Of a DNA stretch of 62,327 bases, positions 57,934 to 62,327 are shown in pieces (within the stretch, counting starts at the first letter, position 1; each line of letters opens with the position of its first letter). Below the pieces are notes generated by a model. The model was not told the DNA's origin. It did no database searches and was given only the letters and a program-made list of their open reading frames with translations. Origin of the DNA: Cohnella sp. SGD-V74 (lineage in GTDB: Bacteria; Bacillota; Bacilli; Paenibacillales; Paenibacillaceae); assembly GCF_003001675.1 (NCBI RefSeq), contig NZ_PVYW01000034.1, positions 1 through 62,327 of the forward strand, read 5' to 3'. The position numbers and the translations under genes are program-made.

Positions 57934-59000
57934 ATAAGCGTCTGCATACCCGTTTGGCTCTGATTATTATCGGGATTGCTGCCGGCATTGTCCTGATTTC
58001 AACCATTAGCGTCATTTTGACGACACACTATCATTTCTCCTTGTATCAAGCGCAAGCCGGTATGACGCACGAATTACCCGAACTGAATTATCATTTGGAG
58101 CAAGCGATGATGCAAACGATCATCTGGACGTGTTTAGTTGCGATTGTACTTGCCGTATTTCTCGGTTTTTATGTGGCCAAACGAATTTCGGCTCCTCTCG
58201 TTCATATGACGCGAGTCGCGGAACGCATGACGGACGGGGAATGGAGTACGAGAGTGGACATTAAAGGGAAAGATGAGCTTGCAGACTTGGGCGCATCGCT
58301 AAATACGCTGGCGGAGCAGTTGCAGCAGCATGAGCAACTGCGCGTCACGATGACCGAAGACATCGCGCATGAGCTGCGAACCCCTTTGGCTACGCTCAAA
58401 AGCCATATGCGCGCCCTGGAGGATGGGATTTGGGAGCCTACGCCGGAGCGTATCCATTCCTGCTACGAAGAAATCGAACGATTGACGCAGCTAGTGGCTG
58501 AGTTGGAAGACCTGACGCATGTGGAGTCGCCCGGTTTTCAATTGAAACGAAAAGAAGAATCATTGGCGGCCATCATCGAGAGAGGCGAAGAACTGGTTGC
58601 TGCTGCCTATCGTGAAAAAAACGTTCATCTACGGTGTTCCGTAAGTCCTTATATTCAGGTTTTTGTCGATCATGATCGCATGATTCAGGTGCTTGTGAAT
58701 CTGCTTAGCAACGCGCTGAAATTTACTCCTGAATACGGAGAAGTGCGAATTGAGGGGAGTGAAGACAGCGGACATGTTTGGATCCGAGTTCAAGACACGG
58801 GAACGGGAATCCCACAGGAGGATTTGCCCTATGTGTTCGAGCGATTTTACCGGGCGGATAAGTCCCGCAATCGGAAGACCGGGGGCAGCGGCCTGGGGTT
58901 AACCATTGTCAAGGAGTTGGTTGCAGCCCACGGCGGAGAAATTTCGGCCGAGAATCGGGAAGGTGCCGCCTTTACAATTCGGCTTCCCAAAAGACAGTAG
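57930..59000 (+). CDS. Sensor histidine kinase
   Basis: 356 aa. Two membrane helices (~10-30 and ~62-84) with a short extracellular loop containing several His and Met residues (HYHFSLY, MTHELPELNYHLEQAMMQ) that could bind metal. HAMP domain, then HisKA with IAHELRTPLATL (phospho-His), and ATPase N box NLLSNALKFTP, G1 DTGTGIP and G2 GGSGLGL. Confidence 0.92.
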   Translation: MNKRLHTRLALIIIGIAAGIVLISTISVILTTHYHFSLYQAQAGMTHELPELNYHLEQAMMQTIIWTCLVAIVLAVFLGFYVAKRISAPLVHMTRVAERMTDGEWSTRVDIKGKDELADLGASLNTLAEQLQQHEQLRVTMTEDIAHELRTPLATLKSHMRALEDGIWEPTPERIHSCYEEIERLTQLVAELEDLTHVESPGFQLKRKEESLAAIIERGEELVAAAYREKNVHLRCSVSPYIQVFVDHDRMIQVLVNLLSNALKFTPEYGEVRIEGSEDSGHVWIRVQDTGTGIPQEDLPYVFERFYRADKSRNRKTGGSGLGLTIVKELVAAHGGEISAENREGAAFTIRLPKRQ

Positions 59001-59126
59001 AGCGTTCTACATCGAATCTTCAAAAGTATCGATTACACTGTATATGACTTGCATTTTAACGAATGGTTTGGACACACATGGGGACACTGGATTCAGGTCT
59101 CTTTTTTAGATATGGGGGTAATTTTT

Positions 59127-60041
59127 TTGAAAAAGATGACGATGCTTGCACTAGCGGCAGTGCTCTTGATTGGGACCACGGCATGCACGAAAAAGGCAGA
59201 GCAAGGGCAGAATTCCATTGTGAATACCAGTTTTATGCACCTACATGGCCTTGGTTACTCCGCAGACGGAAAACGGCTTTTCATTCCCGTTCACAACGGA
59301 CTACAGGTATATGCAGACGGTGCATGGAATGAAGGTCCGGGGGAGAAGCACGATTATATGGGGTTCACCATGGTCGATGACGGATTTTACAGCAGCGGCC
59401 ATCCAGCACCGGGTTCGAAGTTTAAAAATCCATTAGGCCTTGTGAAAAGCACGAATGACGGAAAAACCATCTCGGTTCTTGCTCTTGAGGGAGAGGTCGA
59501 TCTACACGGTATGACAGCCGGATATCGTTCGCATACGCTATACGTGGCGAACCCGGAACCTAACTCCAAAATGAAACAGGCAGGGCTGTTTTATAGCAAA
59601 GATGAAGGGAAAACCTGGACAAGCAGTCCTGCAACCGGCCTCCAAGGGCAGATGACAGCAATCGCAGCTCACTCTTCTGATGCATCGATCGCTGCTGTCG
59701 GCACGACAACAGGCGCCTATCTAACGAGGGATTACGGTCAAAAGTTTACCCCATTGGTTCCGGAACAACCGGTTTCGGCCCTGACTTTCACGGATTCCGG
59801 TACCGTACTGGCAGCTACCTCCGGCCCCAATGCTTCACTGCTTGAAATCAATATAGAGAGCGAACAATCGCTGGCGATCCAGACGCCAAGCAAGGATACG
59901 ATCACCTATGTTGTCCAGAATCCGGCGAACCCGAAAGAGTTGGCCATCGCAACGGAACCCAAAGATGTTTATCTTTCTACCGATCGCGGCGCTACATGGA
60001 TACAAATTGCAGAGAAAGGCAAAACTATCAACCGAAAATAG
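59127..60041 (+). CDS. F510_1955-type BNR-repeat lipoprotein
   Basis: 304 aa. Signal peptide with lipobox GTTAC, then a beta-propeller with BNR-like repeats (GLFYSKDEGKTWT, YLSTDRGATWIQ) and the conserved start MHLHGLGYSADG. TTG at 59127 follows GGGGGT; ATG 59112 overlaps that site. Proteins of this family neighbour copper genes in Bacillota. Extracellular; enzymatic activity unproven. Confidence 0.75.
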   Translation: MKKMTMLALAAVLLIGTTACTKKAEQGQNSIVNTSFMHLHGLGYSADGKRLFIPVHNGLQVYADGAWNEGPGEKHDYMGFTMVDDGFYSSGHPAPGSKFKNPLGLVKSTNDGKTISVLALEGEVDLHGMTAGYRSHTLYVANPEPNSKMKQAGLFYSKDEGKTWTSSPATGLQGQMTAIAAHSSDASIAAVGTTTGAYLTRDYGQKFTPLVPEQPVSALTFTDSGTVLAATSGPNASLLEINIESEQSLAIQTPSKDTITYVVQNPANPKELAIATEPKDVYLSTDRGATWIQIAEKGKTINRK

Positions 60042-60054
60042 GAGGTTTTTAAGC

Positions 60055-61365
60055 ATGAAAAAAGGCTTGAAAGTTGGTATCATTTCGGCGGCTACAGCAT
60101 TGGCCCTGACCGGATGCTTTAACAAATCCAATTCTTCCACTCCACACGATATGAACAACATGGGCCAGCAAACCGGTTCGGCACAAAGCCCGACTAGTGC
60201 GGTATCTACGCCGTGGATTGCCTCAAAAAACACGACGCGCATCAACACAAGTGACCCGGCGGAAGTTGCTGTACTTGTTTCGAAAACGCTGTGGATGGCA
60301 ACCAGTGATGCGAACCGTCCCGGAGGCGTCATTCTGGCGAACCCGAAAGATTGGCAAACGACCCTCGTTAGTGCAGATTTGATTCATCACCCGAATAACG
60401 GTCCAGTTCTGTTTGTCAATAAAGATAATGTGCCGGATGTAACGCTTAACGAATTGAAAAGACTAAAACCAATAGGGACGGATACGAATAAAGGAACACA
60501 GGTTATATTGGTCGGAGATCTTGATCCCAAGGTTGAGGAACAGGTAAAAGTGCTTGGCTACAAGACGGACAAGATTGCAGGGGGCAACCCGGCGGCCGTA
60601 GCCAAAGCCGTAGATGCTTATTATACCGCTGTCGCGAAGGAAAATCCGCCTTCGGTCATCATTGGTTCTATGGACAGCGAAGAATATACGATGCCAGCGG
60701 TGAATTGGATTGCTCACATGCCGGAGCCGCTGCTTTATGTTAAAAAGGATGAGGTTCCGCAAGAAACCGTGGATGCTTTAAAGACACGGGGCGGAAAAGC
60801 CAATATTTATTTGCTCGGGCCAGAATCGGTTATCTCGGCCAAAGTTCAAGAACAATTGGGTCAGTACGGGAAAGTCGTTCGAATTGCGGGCAATGACCCT
60901 TATGCAAATGCTGTTGCCTTCGCGAAGTATAAAGATTCGGCAACCGGCTTTGGCTGGGGAATCACAACGCCAGGCCATAATTTTTCGTTCGTAAATAAAG
61001 ATTCCGCAGTCTTGGCACTCGCGGCGGCTCCATTCTCGCATTTAGGTAAACATGCAGCGCTCCTCTGGACGGACAAAGGCAAGCTGCCGGATACGGTGAT
61101 GTCCTATGTCATGTCGGTTCAACCGAAGTATAAAAAGGAACCAACGGAAGGGCCATACAATCATGCTTGGCTAACGGGTAGTGAGGATTCGTTGACAGCC
61201 GCGGCACAAGGGGAGATCGATTCCATGTTGGAAATCGTATCGGAGACCGGAGAAGGTCACGGCGGACATGGCGGTGGCAATACGAAGACGGAACCATCAC
61301 CTAAACCAAGTGAAGGTACAACCGAGGGCGGCAATATGACAAATATGCCGGGCATGAAGCATTGA
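60055..61365 (+). CDS. Cell-wall-binding-repeat lipoprotein with Met/His-rich tail
   Basis: 436 aa. Lipobox LTGC at ~residues 17-20. N-terminal Met/His bits (HDMNNMGQQ), then repeats like cell wall binding repeat 2 domains (VAVLVSKTLWMATSDANRPG, VILVGDLDPKVEEQVK). The tail GEGHGGHGGGNTKTE and GGNMTNMPGMKH is a probable copper-binding end. AGGAGG precedes ATG at 60055, 13 nt after the previous gene. Confidence 0.8.
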   Translation: MKKGLKVGIISAATALALTGCFNKSNSSTPHDMNNMGQQTGSAQSPTSAVSTPWIASKNTTRINTSDPAEVAVLVSKTLWMATSDANRPGGVILANPKDWQTTLVSADLIHHPNNGPVLFVNKDNVPDVTLNELKRLKPIGTDTNKGTQVILVGDLDPKVEEQVKVLGYKTDKIAGGNPAAVAKAVDAYYTAVAKENPPSVIIGSMDSEEYTMPAVNWIAHMPEPLLYVKKDEVPQETVDALKTRGGKANIYLLGPESVISAKVQEQLGQYGKVVRIAGNDPYANAVAFAKYKDSATGFGWGITTPGHNFSFVNKDSAVLALAAAPFSHLGKHAALLWTDKGKLPDTVMSYVMSVQPKYKKEPTEGPYNHAWLTGSEDSLTAAAQGEIDSMLEIVSETGEGHGGHGGGNTKTEPSPKPSEGTTEGGNMTNMPGMKH

Positions 61366-61411
61366 TGATGCGGCCGAATGCAAATTCCTAAAAGAAAGCG
61401 AGTGTCTTCCG

Positions 61412-61543
61412 ATGATGGGGATGATGGGTAATTATGGATGGCCATGGGTCATGATGCTGTTTTGTGCGTTGTTCATGTCCGCCATCATAGGTGTTGCCGT
61501 TTATATAGCGGTAAGACTGGCTTTAAGAAAAAACCGTTTGTAG
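61412..61543 (+). CDS. Met-rich small membrane protein, 43 aa
   Basis: MMGMMGNYGWPWVMMLFCAL start, one hydrophobic helix to residue ~34, then basic RLALRKNRL. The Met-rich outer face suits Cu/Ag binding. Ribosome site AAAGCGAG is modest. Comparable to the gene at 62118. Too short for ordinary gene calls; often omitted. Confidence 0.55.
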   Translation: MMGMMGNYGWPWVMMLFCALFMSAIIGVAVYIAVRLALRKNRL

Positions 61544-61609
61544 TGTATCAAATCAGCTCGTTTGGGTAAAACATAACATGTACATCATCTGGAATGGAGG
61601 GTAAAACCC

Positions 61610-61939
61610 ATGTCACATGAGCAATTTCAACATTGCATTGATGAGTGCATAAAGTGTATGCTTGCTTGCAATCACTGTTACGACGCTTGTTTGAATGAAG
61701 AGCACCTAGCGATGATGAAAGAATGTATCCGGCTAGACCGGGAGTGCGCCGACATTTGTGCTTTTGCTGCGCAAGCGATGTCTCATAACAGTTCCTACGC
61801 GAAGGAGCTTTGCCGAATTTGCGCCGATGTTTGCGAAGCATGCGGGACTGAGTGCAAAAAGCATGAAGAAGAGCACTGTCAGCGTTGTGCCGACGCCTGT
61901 TTTTCTTGTGCAAAAGCTTGTCGGGCTATGGCGAGCTAA
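61610..61939 (+). CDS. Four-helix-bundle copper-storage/binding protein (Csp-like)
   Basis: 109 aa, with ~19 cysteines spaced along helices (HCIDECIKCMLACNHCYDAC, ECADICAF, RICADVCEACGTECKKH, CQRCADACFSCAKACRAM). Matches the four-helix-bundle copper-binding family that stores Cu(I) on thiolates. No signal peptide, so cytosolic. GGAGGG precedes the ATG; a strong terminator follows. Confidence 0.93.
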   Translation: MSHEQFQHCIDECIKCMLACNHCYDACLNEEHLAMMKECIRLDRECADICAFAAQAMSHNSSYAKELCRICADVCEACGTECKKHEEEHCQRCADACFSCAKACRAMAS

Positions 61940-61948
61940 TTACAATGA

Positions 61949-61988
61949 CAGCCTGTTCCCAGATTTCTGGGAGGCAGGCTGTTTTTAT
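61949..61988 (+). terminator. Terminator after Csp-like gene
   Basis: CAGCCTG (61949-61955) pairs with CAGGCTG (61975-61981), with an inner CCCAG/CTGGG, then TTTTTATT. Confidence 0.85.
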
Positions 61989-62117
61989 TGATGGGTAGGC
62001 TTTGGCTGTTGGATACAGTTGGAGCCTACTTTTGATGAATTGAGGAGGGGACGACTATATTCCGGTGCTAAATGCATTTGGACGGTTGTATCAAGTACAT
62101 AAAGAAAGGTGTTCATA

Positions 62118-62237
62118 ATGATGGATAGCATGATGTTGGATCGTTCAATGATGGTCCTGATGTGCATTATGATGTACATCGGGGCGATCATCTTTATACT
62201 TATTGTTGGAGCAACCGTTTACGTTGTTGCTCGGTAA
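62118..62237 (+). CDS. Met-rich small membrane protein, 39 aa
   Basis: MMDSMMLDRSMMVLMCIMMY followed by a hydrophobic helix (IGAIIFILIVGATVYVVAR). GAAAGGTG precedes the ATG. Same plan as the gene at 61412, with even more Met at the N-terminus; probably metal-linked. Function unknown. Confidence 0.6.
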   Translation: MMDSMMLDRSMMVLMCIMMYIGAIIFILIVGATVYVVAR

Positions 62238-62318
62238 GCGTCAAACCCTACCCACCTTCGTTCTTTGCAGCAACCATGAGATAATCCTCCTCAGAATCAA
62301 TTCGGGGGAGGATATTTT

Positions 62319-62327
62319 ATGGCCAGA
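62319..62327 (+). CDS. Possible start of a further gene at right edge
   Basis: ATG at 62319 follows GGGGGAGG (62304-62311) with a 7-nt gap, a good ribosome site, but only three codons are inside the window. The same G tract can pair with TCCTCC at 62285-62290, so a small stem may hide it. Confidence 0.35.

Overview
The window reads as part of a large low-to-mid GC Gram-positive (Bacillota) plasmid or integrative element, most like those of Paenibacillus, Brevibacillus and related spore formers. Grounds for this are strong AGGAGG-type ribosome sites with TTG and GTG starts, a Spo0E-like phosphatase, a Gram-positive Tcp-type conjugation operon, and a MerR whose three metal-binding cysteines sit at positions 79, 114 and 123 as in Bacillus MerR. 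The species assignment is inference.

Layout. (1) About 0.6-14.3 kb is a metalloid and metal resistance block. It holds an ars operon (two arsenate reductases, ArsR, ArsB, ArsI, a tyrosine-phosphatase-like protein), a mer operon (merR, merE, truncated merT, merA), a MarR-family regulator with ArsO, a small Cys-ended protein and ArsM, and then a cadmium block (methyltransferase, CadC, CadA). (2) About 14.3-17 kb has a PBECR4-like gene behind a striking structured leader, two XRE regulators and three tiny membrane proteins. (3) About 17-22.6 kb looks like a conjugative leading region: a gene-free stretch full of long hairpins, then a Spo0E-like gene, a conserved plasmid protein, ArdC, an LPD29 protein, a KfrA-like coiled-coil protein, and a probable type I toxin-antitoxin pair. 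(4) About 22.8-28.6 kb is the plasmid core: ParA, an RHH partition protein whose coding sequence is a 12-fold 39-bp repeat, the Rep initiator, an XRE-regulated operon, six iterons and an AEP-type primase. (5) About 28.7-41.7 kb is a contiguous Tcp/T4SS conjugation operon, preceded by an 88-nt hairpin and a Replic_Relax gene. No classical relaxase is visible. (6) About 41.7-46.8 kb is cargo: small peptides, a DUF3888 protein, a TOTE-like AEP primase and a serine recombinase. (7) About 46.8-62.3 kb is a copper block: multicopper oxidase, DUF1259 protein, CsoR-box MFS pump, two CsoRs, CopZ, CopA, a siroheme-reductase-like half domain, a glutaredoxin, a two-component system, and several Met-, His- or Cys-rich small or exported proteins.

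How it works together. Arsenate is reduced (ArsC) and expelled as arsenite (ArsB), or methylated (ArsM); trivalent methylarsenical can be demethylated (ArsI), and ArsO may oxidise organoarsenicals. Mercury enters through MerE and is reduced by MerA. CadA exports Cd/Zn/Pb under CadC. Copper is bound outside the membrane by Met- and Cys-rich proteins, oxidised by the multicopper oxidase and exported by CopA under CsoR.

Most noteworthy: (a) the parA promoter carries five 13-bp YTGAAHA repeats, and the same 20-bp core recurs through the coding repeats of the adjacent RHH gene, so the centromere may lie inside a coding sequence; (b) two tandem RNA domains with a covarying pseudoknot precede an intrinsic terminator in the leader of the PBECR4-like gene, a riboswitch-like arrangement I do not recognise; (c) a candidate type I toxin-antitoxin module lies between the leading region and the par genes.
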